64,000 nucleotides of DNA, taken from contig CASIAI010000008.1 in assembly GCA_949372655.1 (NCBI GenBank), positions 1-64,000 on the forward strand, written 5' to 3'. A model generated the notes under the pieces. It was not told where the DNA came from and did no database searches. It worked only from the letters and a program-made list of their open reading frames with translations. Each line of letters begins with the position of its first letter. Within the stretch, counting starts at the first letter, position 1. The DNA is from Candidatus Poseidoniaceae archaeon (GTDB lineage: Archaea > Thermoplasmatota > Poseidoniia > Poseidoniales > Poseidoniaceae). The position numbers and the translations under genes are program-made. Positions 52,196 through 61,845 of this stretch are shown here, piece after piece.

Positions 52196-53125
52196 TCAAA
52201 TATCTAACTCGATATTCAAGTTTTGAATCAATTCTTTGTATCGGTTTCTGATAGTTACTTCAGTAACTCCAGCGACTTCAGCAACTTCTCTTTGAGTCCT
52301 TCTCTTTCCACAAAGGACTGATGCGATATAAATAATTGAAGCAGCGATTCCAGTTGGTCCTCTTCCGCTTGTCAATTCTTTCTCTTGTGCGGCCTTGATC
52401 AATTCATAGGCTTTAGCTTCAACTTCAGCGTCTAAGCCTAATCCAGAACAGAATCTAGAGATGTAGTCTTCAGGACCGGTTGGCATAATCTTCATTTTCA
52501 ATTCTCTGACCATGAATCTGTATGTTCGACCAATCTCCTTTCTACCTGTACGAGATGCTTGACCTATCTCATCGAGAGTTCTAGGTACCCCACACTGCCT
52601 ACATGCTGCGTAAAGGGATGCTGCGGCAACTCCTTCAATAGAACGGCCACGAATTAATCTCTTGTCAACTGCTTTTTTATAATTTACAGCAGCTGCTTCT
52701 CTAACAGACTTTGGCAATTCTAAACGGCTTGCCATTCTGTCTAATTCTGCTAATGCCATTGCTAGGTTTCTTTCAGTAGCATTGGAAACACGACTTCGCT
52801 TCTGCCATTTCCTCATTCGGTAGAATTGTGATCTATACCTAGAATTGATTGTTTTACCAGAATAATCTTTGTTTTGCCAATCTATATCGGTTGACAAACC
52901 TTTGTCGTGAAGCATTACCGTCATAGGTGCACCTGTACGGGCTCTTTGGTCTCCTTGTTCCGGAGAAAATACTCTCCATTCTGCACCTTGGTCAATTACA
53001 TTATCTTCTAAAACCAATCCGCAGTCGTCACAAACAACTTCACCACGTGTTTCATCACGTGTTAAACTTCTACTTCCACAATCGCTGCATTTTACAATAT
53101 CTTCTACTTGTTGTTGTTCATCCAT
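52196..53125 (-). CDS. tfb: Transcription initiation factor IIB (TFB)
   Basis: 309-residue archaeal TFB, bridging TBP-bound promoter DNA and RNA polymerase. The N-terminal zinc ribbon ([12 protein letters not shown] then [11 protein letters not shown], about residues 13-37) and B-finger region ([13 protein letters not shown]) are complete. Two cyclin repeats follow, the first including [19 protein letters not shown] and the second [19 protein letters not shown] with [10 protein letters not shown] for BRE contact. Length is normal. The start ATG is unambiguous. A TATA-like element lies about 28-34 bases upstream, so the transcript is probably almost leaderless. Confidence 0.96.
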   Translation of the reverse strand: MDEQQQVEDIVKCSDCGSRSLTRDETRGEVVCDDCGLVLEDNVIDQGAEWRVFSPEQGDQRARTGAPMTVMLHDKGLSTDIDWQNKDYSGKTINSRYRSQFYRMRKWQKRSRVSNATERNLAMALAELDRMASRLELPKSVREAAAVNYKKAVDKRLIRGRSIEGVAAASLYAACRQCGVPRTLDEIGQASRTGRKEIGRTYRFMVRELKMKIMPTGPEDYISRFCSGLGLDAEVEAKAYELIKAAQEKELTSGRGPTGIAASIIYIASVLCGKRRTQREVAEVAGVTEVTIRNRYKELIQNLNIELDI

Positions 53126-53150
53126 ATTATTCCCTCTCTCATAAAATTAC

Positions 53151-53160
53151 CCTATATTAA
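53151..53160 (-). promoter_or_regulatory. Candidate TATA element for the TFB gene
   Basis: CCTATATTAA on the plus strand reads TTAATATAGG towards TFB, about 28-34 bases before its start codon. This places transcription at or near the start codon. It shares the 193-base divergent region with the aconitase-family gene. Confidence 0.35.
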
Positions 53161-53289
53161 GGGCAACACTCTTAACCCCTAAGACTAACTTATATCAAGG
53201 TTGCGCTAGTATGTAGTTTTTTAAAAATGACATTAATGGCTCACAATAGTCAAAAATATTTAATTTTAAATCCTTAGATTAATATTTTC

Positions 53290-53298
53290 ACTTATAAG
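53290..53298 (+). promoter_or_regulatory. TATA element for the aconitase-family gene
   Basis: ACTTATAAG, part of an AT-rich stretch, is centred about 25-27 bases before the ATG at 53319. An archaeal TATA box at that distance puts the first transcribed base on or next to the start codon, so the mRNA is probably leaderless; no ribosome-binding sequence is needed or clear. Confidence 0.45.
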
Positions 53299-53318
53299 TC
53301 AAGGAAGAACCGTTATAC

Positions 53319-55337
53319 ATGGAAGCATTTTGCCGAAGAGTGGTTGCTGTGCGTAAAAATTGGCCCCCCCAAAAAATTGCGCTTGCAAAAAATAAGCGAG
53401 TGCTCTTCCTCACAAAAGACTTGGAACAGATTAAAAAGCAACTATATGAGGGTTTAAACCTCAATATGAAAGATTTGAAACCAGAAGATTTGCTAGATGA
53501 CATCAATACAGATGTTATGACTCCTGCTTGGGTCTGTTTTGATCACGACCCTTCTGAGATTGCCAAAAATGCTTATGCTGGTCTGAAACATAATGGGCTA
53601 CGCGTCTTTAATGAAAATGCCTTGATAAAAGGAAACTTCGAAGTTATCGTATCTGGTCAACGGAAAGGTACGGGGTCAAGTAGAGAAACCGCTGCGCAAT
53701 GTGAACGATGGGCTGGAATAAATATTGTCATAGCCTCCTCATTTGCACCTATTCACGAAAGAAATAATATTAATCTTGGGCAATTGATGGGAGATTACTC
53801 GATGCTTGAGCGATTACAAAGTGGCGAAGAAATATCATTGGATGAATTCACTAGTAGATACGACAACGTTACTAAACTAGTTATCGAAAAGGGTGGGTTA
53901 TTCCCCTTCGCCAAAGCCCTGAAAGATAAGGAAATCAGTTTACCACCGATTCAAACTCCACCTAGACCAATGAATATGGCTGAGAAAATTATTGCTCGGA
54001 ATTTAGTAGGTCAAGACTCCGGCCAGTGTGTAAAGCCGAACGACCCCGTTATTGCACAGGTCCAAGGAGGTTATTCGCATGAATTTACCACTGCACAAGT
54101 TCATACTTTTTTGAAACAAGAGTATGGAGATGATTACAGTTTACCTAACCCTACCAAGTATGCGGTGTTTGAAGACCACTTACTATACGCCCACCACAAT
54201 CCAAAGTTTGTTCCATTCATGGACAAAGTCCAGACTCTTCGAGATTTACAAAATAGTTTTCAAAAGCATACCGGGGTAAGAGATTATTCTGCAGTTGACG
54301 GTATTTCACCTGGAATTTGTCATCAGGTCGCTAGAGAAGAATTTATTGAAGTTGGAGATTTTATCCAAGCTACAGACTCACATACGTGCATGGGTGGTGC
54401 ATCAAATGCCCTAACTTGGGGAGTTGGCGCTACAGAATATGCTAACTTAATCAGCGCAGGATTTACCTTTGTTAAGGTTCCAGAATCAATTAGATTTGAG
54501 TTAACTGGGACGCTTATTCATGGCTGTACGGCAAAAGATGTAATCCTATACATTCTTGCAGACCATGCAAGAAAAGAATTGACCTTAAATCGAAGTATGG
54601 AGTTTGGAGGAGACGGGTTATCAAGTCTATCTGTCGATGAAAGAGCTACACTTTGTAACATGGCTACGGAGTGCTCAGGGAGAACTGGGATTTGTGAAGC
54701 CGATGATTCTCTATATGATTGGATGAAAAAGTCACAACCTAAAATAAATATTGAGCAGCAAAAAACGATGAGTGTTTCCCCTGATGAAGGTGCGATATAT
54801 GATGGTGGAATTCATATGATCGATCTCGACCAAATCAAACCTATGGTCGCTCATCCTGGCGACCCTGACGAAGGCATCCCAAGCGACCCGACCAATGGAG
54901 TCTATATTTCAGATATTGGCGATGTCAAAATAGATATCGCATATGGTGGTTCGTGTACTGCTGGAAAAGAAGACGATATTGCATATTATGCTGAGGTCTG
55001 CCAAGCGGCTGAAAATGCTGGTCTCAAAGTACATGATGATGTTGAATTCTTCATTCAATATGGTTCTGGCCCGGTCAAAGAATTAGCTGAAAGGAAAGGC
55101 TGGCATGAATTATTTGGCAGAGTTGGTGTGAAGTTAATCGACCCTGGATGTGGTGCTTGTATAGGTGCTGGACCCGGTGTTTCTACCTCACCTGACCAAG
55201 TTAGTGTATCAGCCATTAACAGGAATTTTCAGGGGCGCTCGGGGCCTGGTAAACTATACTTGGCAAGTCCATTAACAGTGGCTGCATCCGCATTCACTGG
55301 CATTATTACTTCATGGAATAAGAGCCTATTTGGTTGA
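53319..55337 (+). CDS. Aconitase-family hydro-lyase, swivel domain first (fused LeuD-LeuC-like)
   Basis: 672-residue single-chain dehydratase. Residues about 40-215 form the swivel domain: VSGQRKGTGSSRETAAQCE is the GSSRE substrate loop. From about 220 the catalytic domain follows, with DGISPGICHQV, QATDSHTCMGGASNALTWGVG (first cluster Cys near 357) and IDPGCGACIGAGPG, whose two Cys near 611 and 614 complete the 4Fe-4S set. In most single-chain aconitases the swivel is last; here it is first. The substrate could be citrate, homocitrate or isopropylmalate, and the sequence does not settle it. It leads towards topoisomerase VI on the same strand. Confidence 0.85.
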   Translation: MEAFCRRVVAVRKNWPPQKIALAKNKRVLFLTKDLEQIKKQLYEGLNLNMKDLKPEDLLDDINTDVMTPAWVCFDHDPSEIAKNAYAGLKHNGLRVFNENALIKGNFEVIVSGQRKGTGSSRETAAQCERWAGINIVIASSFAPIHERNNINLGQLMGDYSMLERLQSGEEISLDEFTSRYDNVTKLVIEKGGLFPFAKALKDKEISLPPIQTPPRPMNMAEKIIARNLVGQDSGQCVKPNDPVIAQVQGGYSHEFTTAQVHTFLKQEYGDDYSLPNPTKYAVFEDHLLYAHHNPKFVPFMDKVQTLRDLQNSFQKHTGVRDYSAVDGISPGICHQVAREEFIEVGDFIQATDSHTCMGGASNALTWGVGATEYANLISAGFTFVKVPESIRFELTGTLIHGCTAKDVILYILADHARKELTLNRSMEFGGDGLSSLSVDERATLCNMATECSGRTGICEADDSLYDWMKKSQPKINIEQQKTMSVSPDEGAIYDGGIHMIDLDQIKPMVAHPGDPDEGIPSDPTNGVYISDIGDVKIDIAYGGSCTAGKEDDIAYYAEVCQAAENAGLKVHDDVEFFIQYGSGPVKELAERKGWHELFGRVGVKLIDPGCGACIGAGPGVSTSPDQVSVSAINRNFQGRSGPGKLYLASPLTVAASAFTGIITSWNKSLFG

Positions 55338-55342
55338 TTTTA

Positions 55343-56026
55343 ATGAAGATGAAAATTGCATCTTCTGGCGTATTGATTGTAATAGTTGGAATTGTTCTTT
55401 CTATGAGCATTACTCAATTATTACTCTCACAAATAATCGAACAGATGTCTTGGTTTACAGAATCTGGTCTTACGGGAGTACTAGTTTTTATCCTTATTTA
55501 TGTGATTTTTGGGATATTGGTCATACCGGCTAGTTTCCATAAATACCTTTCAGGAATTCTTTTTGGTTTTTCTCTAGGGGTATTAGTGGCTTGGATAGGT
55601 TCAATGGTAGCAGCAATCATTCCATTCTTATTAGCTAAAAAGTGGTTGAACCCTTTCGCTCAAAAGTTACTAAATAATAATCCTAAACTACAAGGTCTTG
55701 AAAAGGCGATAAGTCGCGATAAATGGAGGACTGTGGCATTAGCCAGAGTAAGTTTAGTCTTACCATATGGCATTCTAAATTATGCATTTGGAGCCACTGA
55801 TATAAAATTCAAGCATTACCTAGTAGGTAATTTGGCTATGATAGTACCATCGGTGATGTATGTTTGGTGGGGTTCACAAACACGAATTATCGCCGGAGCT
55901 ATTGAAACTAAAGAAAAAGATTTGAGTTATACAATTAGTATCATAATTTCAGTACTAATTACAATATGGCTAATAATCAGGAGCCATAATATTTCCAAGA
56001 ATATCTCTTTATTCGAAAATGAGTAA
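55343..56026 (+). CDS. TVP38/TMEM64 (VTT-domain) membrane protein
   Basis: About 227 residues from the ATG at 55343; ATG at 55349 and TTG at 55334 are alternatives. The VTT/DedA-like core is clear: hydrophobic spans before and after a central domain with VIPASFHKYLSGILFGFSLG and LARVSLVLPYGILNYAFGATDIKFKHYL cut into shorter motifs, the R-x-S-x-x-(L/P)-P-(F/Y)-G-x-x-N-Y-(A/L)-F-G pattern of the family. Such proteins move phospholipids or carrier lipids between leaflets. Its stop overlaps the topoisomerase VI B start by eight bases. Its first bases adjoin the aconitase gene. Confidence 0.85.
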   Translation: MKMKIASSGVLIVIVGIVLSMSITQLLLSQIIEQMSWFTESGLTGVLVFILIYVIFGILVIPASFHKYLSGILFGFSLGVLVAWIGSMVAAIIPFLLAKKWLNPFAQKLLNNNPKLQGLEKAISRDKWRTVALARVSLVLPYGILNYAFGATDIKFKHYLVGNLAMIVPSVMYVWWGSQTRIIAGAIETKEKDLSYTISIIISVLITIWLIIRSHNISKNISLFENE

Positions 56027-58280
56027 GGGGTTAGAAATAGATGTCTATCCAACGATTACGGTATTAGGATTAAAAACCGTCGACATGCGAGGAACAATAT
56101 CACTACTGGCCCGACGTCATTGGGACGAAGGAGGACCAGACGTGGGGGGTCCAAGTATGGCTGGAATAGCACAAAAACTCGCATCTAATCAAAAACAAGT
56201 CGCAATATCCGAATTTTTCGAGAAGAATAAGCACTTTCTTGGTTTTGATTCTTTATCTCGTTCGTTGATAACTGCTGTTAAAGAGGCAGTGGATAATGCT
56301 CTGGATGCTTGTGAAGAAGCGCGTATATTACCACGGATCGATGTTGAAATTAAAAAACTCGACTTGAAAAAAGATATTATTGAACTAAAAGTTGAAGATA
56401 ATGGTCCAGGAATCCCCCAGAAAAGTATTGAAAAGGTGTTTGGTCAGTTATTATTTGGATCTCGGTTTCATGCTATTAGGCAGTCTAGAGGTCAGCAAGG
56501 AATAGGAATTACTGGTGTTGTAATGTACAGTCAACTAACCACTGGTAAACCGACTCATGTGCGCTCTAAAATTTCAACAGAATCAACTGCTGCTGTCGTA
56601 GATATTGGATTGGATACGAGAAAGAACAAAGCCGTCAAGAGTAATCAGGGTCGAGAAATTTGGGAACATAAAGATGGAACTATGAAACAACATGGATTAG
56701 AAGTCACTACACAATTGAAAGCTAAATACCAAAAAGGTAGACAGAGCGTTTGGCAATACCTTCGAATGACCAGTATTGTAAACCCGCATGCAGAAATTAA
56801 CTTCATTGATCCAGATGGAGAGGTTCATCACTGGCCAAGAGTTACTGAAAGATTACCTACTAAAGTAGAATCGATAAAACCGCATCCACATGGTATTGAA
56901 CTAGGTCAGCTTCAAAGAATGTTAAACGAATCTAAAGATTCAAGGCTATCTGTATTTCTTAGAATGAATTTTTCAGGAGTGTCTAATAGAGCGGCAAAGG
57001 AACTGTGTGCCGCTGCTGAACTAGATGTTGGAGCCAAACCAAAACAAATGAAACCAGATCATATCAGAGCATTATTAGAGGCTTTTCAAGGAGAAAGAAT
57101 GTTTAATGGTAAGCCAGTTAAAATGCTAAACCCCCCTACGAACTGCCTCTCACCTATTGAAGAAATGCTCATCAAAAAAGGCCTTTCTAAAACTATTGAT
57201 TCGAGATTTATTACAACTATGACTAGAGTCCCTAATGTATCACAAGGTAATCCATATCAAATCGAAGTCGGACTAATTTTTGGCGGAGATATGCCTGGTG
57301 ATAAGGCCGTAGAAGTTCTTCGATTCGCTAATCGAGTTCCATTGATGTATCAACAAGGAGGTTGCCTATTGACTAAAGCGATTGAAAGTGTTGACTGGCG
57401 TCAATATGGGTTAGACCAGCCTGGGGCAAAAGGAGTACCTAAAGGCCCTGCTGCGATTTTAGTACATCTAGCAAGTACCAACGTTCAGTTTACTTCAGAA
57501 GCAAAAGAAGCATTGGCCGAAAATGAAGAAGTTATTGAAGAAGCCAGAAAAGCAATGCTGGAAATGGGACGAGGACTTAGGAAGCACCTTGAAAAGAAAA
57601 AGAAGATGGCTAAAACTCAAGAGAAGTTTGAATTAATCAATGATATTTTACCAGCAATTGCAGCTAAGTCCGCTGAAATTTTAAATAAACCAATACCTGA
57701 CCTTTCGGGGTCTATAACCAAAATCATGTCTGCGGTAATTGGGGAAACAAGTACCGTTTGGAATAAAGAAACTAAGCAAACCGATATAGCGATCACTCTA
57801 TACAATTACACCACAAGGTCAAGAGCATATACTATTCTTGCAACTTGGCCTGAAAAGGCCGGTGCTAAAATAGTTGGAAATGACACTGGCGGTCGTAAAG
57901 AAGCAATGGGTGTTTGGGCATGGAAATTACAAGCTCTAGAACCAGGTGAACGAACTATCATTTCGTATAGCCTAGATGGCTTAGAAAAAGGGGACTGGTC
58001 TGAAACCGATATATTCTATCGTGGTTCTCAAGAGGTTATTGGCGCTATGAAGATGGATGAAAAATACCTTGAAGAGATACGTAATCAAGAACAAATTATG
58101 AAAGATATGAACTCGGAAAACAAAATTCAGGAAAGTGAGATTTCAACAGAACCGAGTATTGATTCAGACGGTGATTTAGACTCGCCAGAAATCGACTTAG
58201 ATGAAGTCATAGCATCTCTAGGTGAGCCAAAAATCGCGCCACCGAGTGGACAAAGTACTCTTTTTGGAGGTGATTTGTGA
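56019..58280 (+). CDS. top6B: DNA topoisomerase VI subunit B
   Basis: 753-residue ATPase subunit of the type IIB topoisomerase that relaxes and decatenates DNA. The GHKL ATP fold is plain: ISEFFEKNKHFLGFDS (N-terminal strap), then AVKEAVDNALDACEEA with the Asn and Glu, VEDNGPGIP and SRGQQGIGITGV. The transducer domain and a C-terminal low-complexity extension follow; the last 60 residues are acidic and probably flexible. Subunit A starts inside its stop codon behind a strong ribosome-binding site, so the two subunits are produced together. Confidence 0.96.
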   Translation: MSKGLEIDVYPTITVLGLKTVDMRGTISLLARRHWDEGGPDVGGPSMAGIAQKLASNQKQVAISEFFEKNKHFLGFDSLSRSLITAVKEAVDNALDACEEARILPRIDVEIKKLDLKKDIIELKVEDNGPGIPQKSIEKVFGQLLFGSRFHAIRQSRGQQGIGITGVVMYSQLTTGKPTHVRSKISTESTAAVVDIGLDTRKNKAVKSNQGREIWEHKDGTMKQHGLEVTTQLKAKYQKGRQSVWQYLRMTSIVNPHAEINFIDPDGEVHHWPRVTERLPTKVESIKPHPHGIELGQLQRMLNESKDSRLSVFLRMNFSGVSNRAAKELCAAAELDVGAKPKQMKPDHIRALLEAFQGERMFNGKPVKMLNPPTNCLSPIEEMLIKKGLSKTIDSRFITTMTRVPNVSQGNPYQIEVGLIFGGDMPGDKAVEVLRFANRVPLMYQQGGCLLTKAIESVDWRQYGLDQPGAKGVPKGPAAILVHLASTNVQFTSEAKEALAENEEVIEEARKAMLEMGRGLRKHLEKKKKMAKTQEKFELINDILPAIAAKSAEILNKPIPDLSGSITKIMSAVIGETSTVWNKETKQTDIAITLYNYTTRSRAYTILATWPEKAGAKIVGNDTGGRKEAMGVWAWKLQALEPGERTIISYSLDGLEKGDWSETDIFYRGSQEVIGAMKMDEKYLEEIRNQEQIMKDMNSENKIQESEISTEPSIDSDGDLDSPEIDLDEVIASLGEPKIAPPSGQSTLFGGDL
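58266..58272 (+). promoter_or_regulatory. Ribosome-binding site for topoisomerase VI subunit A
   Basis: GGAGGTG ends seven bases before the ATG at 58280, inside the last codons of subunit B. It supports that ATG over the GTG three bases earlier and explains coupled translation of the two subunits. Confidence 0.55.
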
Positions 58281-59377
58281 TGGTTCAAAGATTTACTTCA
58301 GAAGAAACAAAAAAAGCAATGCATTCGGTTGTAAAAGAGATGTATGACAAGATTATTGGTGGCGAGCCACCAACTATGACGCTTCCTGTTAGAACAAAGA
58401 CTAATATCGGATTTGATAAAAAGTTAGGAGTTTACAAGTATGGTAAAAAGAGATCTATTAGGGATGCAACAAGCCTAGGTTCCGCTAAGCAATTGCTTAG
58501 AGCCTTGTATATTGTCGAGTTCATAGAAGAAATGATCGATGCCGGTAAGTCTTCAACTCTAAGAGAAATGTACTATATTTCCGAGGCCTGGGGCTTAGGA
58601 AAGTTTGGTAGCCAAAATGAGTCTAATAATTTGGCTGAAGATTTAGAGATTGTAACAAAATGTCTTCGAGAAGATTTCAAATTAAGGCCTGAAGAAGATG
58701 GGGCTAGAATGATTGGTAATCTTACCTTGCGTGAGAGGAACCGTCGTGGTGAATGGATGCGAATCAATGCTAGAGACGACGTTGGGGACTCCGGTTATGG
58801 CGTGCCGTACAATGTGGAATCTGAAAAAATTGAACTACTGGAAAATGATATTGATTTCATAATGGCTATCGAGACTGGTGGAATGTTTGATAGATTGATT
58901 GAGAATGGTTTTGATGAAGAATATAGGTGTGGACTATTACATCTCAAGGGTCAACCTGCAAGGTCTACTCGAAGAATCATAAAGCGTATGAGTGAAGAAT
59001 GGGATTTACCAGTAGTTGTATTCCTCGACGGCGACCCATGGTCGTTCAGGATTTTCGCATCGATTGCTTATGGTGCGATTAAAACAGCGCATATTTCTGA
59101 ATATTTAGCAACACCAAGTGCGACCTACCTTGGAATTACTGCAGATGACATAGTTGCCTATGACCTTCCAAGTGATGATTTATCGAAAAAGGATATTGAA
59201 GCCCTTAATGCAGAACTTTCAGACCCAAGGTTTGCAGATAGTTGGTGGCAAGACCAAATCAACATGATGTTGGAGTTGGGTAAGAAAGCTGAACAACAAT
59301 CTCTGGCCAAGTATGGGCTAGATTTCGTTACTGAAACTTACTTACCTGAAAAGTTGGCTGAATTAGGACTTGCATGA
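58280..59377 (+). CDS. top6A: DNA topoisomerase VI subunit A (Spo11-like)
   Basis: 365 residues from the ATG at 58280, which overlaps the TGA of subunit B by one base. This is the DNA-cleaving subunit, related to Spo11. The 5Y-CAP region holds [15 protein letters not shown] with the catalytic Tyr. The Toprim domain carries [10 protein letters not shown] and [14 protein letters not shown] with the metal-binding Glu and Asp-x-Asp. Length is normal. The neighbouring membrane genes follow after about 45 bases and are not known parts of the enzyme. Confidence 0.96.
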   Translation: MVQRFTSEETKKAMHSVVKEMYDKIIGGEPPTMTLPVRTKTNIGFDKKLGVYKYGKKRSIRDATSLGSAKQLLRALYIVEFIEEMIDAGKSSTLREMYYISEAWGLGKFGSQNESNNLAEDLEIVTKCLREDFKLRPEEDGARMIGNLTLRERNRRGEWMRINARDDVGDSGYGVPYNVESEKIELLENDIDFIMAIETGGMFDRLIENGFDEEYRCGLLHLKGQPARSTRRIIKRMSEEWDLPVVVFLDGDPWSFRIFASIAYGAIKTAHISEYLATPSATYLGITADDIVAYDLPSDDLSKKDIEALNAELSDPRFADSWWQDQINMMLELGKKAEQQSLAKYGLDFVTETYLPEKLAELGLA

Positions 59378-59422
59378 TTATCTCGTGCAAGGATTGATTT
59401 GGGAAGATGGAAACGAATTATC

Positions 59423-60460
59423 ATGGCGAAGTCATCAGGGCAGGCAAATCCTTGGTCGCTTCGCGTCGCAATATTCGGTTTGGTTTGTATTTTCGTTGGC
59501 TCAGTGATGCTTTTTGGCCAAGGTAGTTCAATCGATAATGTGTTTAGTCCAAGAAATGTTAGTGACATCAGCGTCACTGGCGACAATAGTGAAATTGGAG
59601 AATTAGATTCAGGGTGCCATGTTGCAGTTGGTATACAGGGTAGTGATTATGGAAATATATCATTGACTAAAATGCAAGGCTCGTCCCCTGCAAGTGAATC
59701 ATTAGAATCAACTTCCTGTGCCACTGACTGGCAACCGATGGATACTAGTGGTGATGAATTTGACTTCATCAATGGTTGGGAGGTTAGTGAACAAGCCGAG
59801 TATGTACTAACAATGGATTGTTCTGAGCAAGAGGGTTGTGAAAAGGTGACTATCTGGCTGGTCGATGTAGATGAAGCTCAATGGTCTATATTTGGTGAAC
59901 TAGGATTGATTGCTGCTGGTGGTTTGTGCTGTTTTGGGTTTATTGCCCTTCCAATCGCCTTAGTATTGTACTTATCTAACAGGAATAAATCGAAAGTAAT
60001 GATGATTAATTATGATGGGATGGTAATGCCTCTGTCAGAATTAACCCCTGATACAGTAAATAAGATTGAACAATCAAATAACTCTCAATCCGTAGAAAAT
60101 CCATTTGCAGATAGTGGATTGGCTAAAACCGATGATTTCATTGATGGTCGTGAAAGTGTTGAAAATGGCACATTACTCACAACTGACCAAGTATTTGCTT
60201 TGATGAAAGGAGATGTGAATGAAGCGCAGAAGAGAGTCAGCGATCCATTTGCTGACTTTAATCTACAAAAAACAGATACTTCATCACCTACAAAATCAAG
60301 TAACTCGATAGATATCGCATTTTGGGATTCAGGGGATGATGAAAAGTTCTCTTCAGAAGATTCCAAGCAAGTCGTTAAAGAGACTAAAAATAAATCCCCT
60401 AGTAAAGCCAGTGAGAGCCAATCTAAAACAGGGGCTTGGAAAGATTGGGATGATCTTTGA
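59423..60460 (+). CDS. Two-span membrane protein with repeated cytoplasmic PFAD motif
   Basis: 345 residues from the ATG at 59423; a TTG at 59399 is also in frame. One span lies at about 14-33, a Cys-containing outer domain follows (Cys pairs around 60-125), and a second span is at about 155-184. The cytoplasmic tail contains two copies of a PFAD-x-x-L-x-KTD motif (PFADSGLAKTDD and PFADFNLQKTDT), suggesting two binding sites for the same partner. The next gene encodes a smaller protein with the same layout. No family is recognised. Its position after topoisomerase VI may be coincidental. Confidence 0.6.
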   Translation: MAKSSGQANPWSLRVAIFGLVCIFVGSVMLFGQGSSIDNVFSPRNVSDISVTGDNSEIGELDSGCHVAVGIQGSDYGNISLTKMQGSSPASESLESTSCATDWQPMDTSGDEFDFINGWEVSEQAEYVLTMDCSEQEGCEKVTIWLVDVDEAQWSIFGELGLIAAGGLCCFGFIALPIALVLYLSNRNKSKVMMINYDGMVMPLSELTPDTVNKIEQSNNSQSVENPFADSGLAKTDDFIDGRESVENGTLLTTDQVFALMKGDVNEAQKRVSDPFADFNLQKTDTSSPTKSSNSIDIAFWDSGDDEKFSSEDSKQVVKETKNKSPSKASESQSKTGAWKDWDDL

Positions 60461-60469
60461 GTGATTATA

Positions 60470-61036
60470 ATGGAAAAATACTTTCGTATTGCTGCTGGAA
60501 TTATTGGCTCTATACTTTTGATAGTATCTTTTGTTGGAATGAATAATCAGTTGGCTGAATCGGACAGCATTGAGACTATGCTTCCCCCATGTAGTGTTGA
60601 TGAAGGAATGCCATGGCCTGGTGATGAAGAAGTGACTTGTTATTGGGGAATGTCTGTTGAAATCGTTGAAATCCCTGCAGAAGCAATTGCTGCAGATGTT
60701 ATTGTCGATATATCATGGACTCAAGATGGTGTATGGATTGGAATTGCTGAAGCCAATCAAGTAGAAAGCTGTGAACTTAAAACCGATTATTATGAGTGTG
60801 CTAAAGATTCTATTACCCTGATTGCTGGGGGAAGTTCTTCAGATGGAGATATTCAATGGACACCAGAACCGGGAGAGTACCGCTTTGTAGCTGGAGGTGA
60901 TGACTCTCAGTCATTGCAACAATTTTCTGTCGATTGGGGATATGAAGCGACTTTGAAAAGTGGAATCACTACTCCATTTTTACTAATCGGAATTGGCCTT
61001 TTGAGTTACTCTATCTTTAGAGGTTCCCTTTTCTAA
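60470..61036 (+). CDS. Two-span membrane protein, related to the gene upstream
   Basis: 188 residues from the ATG at 60470; a GTG nine bases earlier is also in frame. One span at about 7-26 and a second at about 163-180 enclose an outer domain with paired Cys (near 40, 60, 98 and 107), the same arrangement as the upstream gene, and the two overlap in layout rather than sequence. Unlike its neighbour it has almost no cytoplasmic tail. They probably form one unit. Function is unknown. Confidence 0.55.
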   Translation: MEKYFRIAAGIIGSILLIVSFVGMNNQLAESDSIETMLPPCSVDEGMPWPGDEEVTCYWGMSVEIVEIPAEAIAADVIVDISWTQDGVWIGIAEANQVESCELKTDYYECAKDSITLIAGGSSSDGDIQWTPEPGEYRFVAGGDDSQSLQQFSVDWGYEATLKSGITTPFLLIGIGLLSYSIFRGSLF

Positions 61037-61090
61037 TGTTTCGACGCATTCAAAAGGGTATGCCCTCTAGGTAACCTTAGGTTGAGCAGT

Positions 61091-61843
61091 ATGATAGATG
61101 TTGACCTTGCATTATCCATTCTCCAAAATAAGGTACGTAGACAAATATTAGAGAGACTTGTGAGAGAGCCGCATTATCCAATGCAGTTAGCGGAATTAAT
61201 CGGTGTCAGTCAACAAGCGATTATCAAACATTTAAAGGAATTAGAGCGTGGCGATTTTGTTGCTAAAATGAAAGTTCCAAGCAATAAAGGTGGGCCTCCA
61301 AGAACTATTTACTCTGTTCAAAAGTCCATATCTCTAAGAATTGATTTAGGTCCAGATTTGTTTCACTGCGAACAACGTAAGTTACCACTAGGGGGACCAA
61401 TGAGGCTATCGAAAACCTTACCGGAAACTAGTTTGAAAGTTGCAGAATCAGTTAGTGGAAGAAAGAAGATTTCTGTGGGCGAAGGTGTATCTCACCTTGC
61501 CGAATTGAATAATATCCTAGAAGAGATGGATGCACAAAGAGACGCTATCATCTCATTACACCAACACATAAGAAATAGAATCTCGGTAACTGTGGATGCT
61601 GATTTCGAAATCTATGAACAAAGAGCGATGGTTCATTCTATCATTGAAGCACCTACAAAACGTATTGATTTTACCGAATTGAGTAAAGAACTACAATTGG
61701 GTCAAAAGCAAATGAACGAATTAATGGATGAAGTCAGTAGTAGGCTACAAAGACAACTCTCGGAAAGAGCAGGACACATTATAGCCGGAACTGAGAATTC
61801 TAGTTTACACTGGTGGTTAGGCAACTATAAGCCTAAAGAGTAA
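61091..61843 (+). CDS. ArsR-family winged-helix transcriptional regulator
   Basis: 250 residues from the ATG at 61091; a TTG at 61082 is also in frame. The N-terminal winged helix is plain: LSILQNKVRRQILERLV, then QLAELIGVSQQAIIKHLKELERGDFV as the recognition region, and a wing with a GGPPRTIYSV strand. The following 160 residues are helical and probably form dimer or ligand contacts, so it is longer than classic ArsR repressors. No metal-binding Cys pair is seen. It is convergent with the CARDB protein gene and could regulate surface functions, which is inference. Confidence 0.85.
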   Translation: MIDVDLALSILQNKVRRQILERLVREPHYPMQLAELIGVSQQAIIKHLKELERGDFVAKMKVPSNKGGPPRTIYSVQKSISLRIDLGPDLFHCEQRKLPLGGPMRLSKTLPETSLKVAESVSGRKKISVGEGVSHLAELNNILEEMDAQRDAIISLHQHIRNRISVTVDADFEIYEQRAMVHSIIEAPTKRIDFTELSKELQLGQKQMNELMDEVSSRLQRQLSERAGHIIAGTENSSLHWWLGNYKPKE

Positions 61844-61845
61844 CT

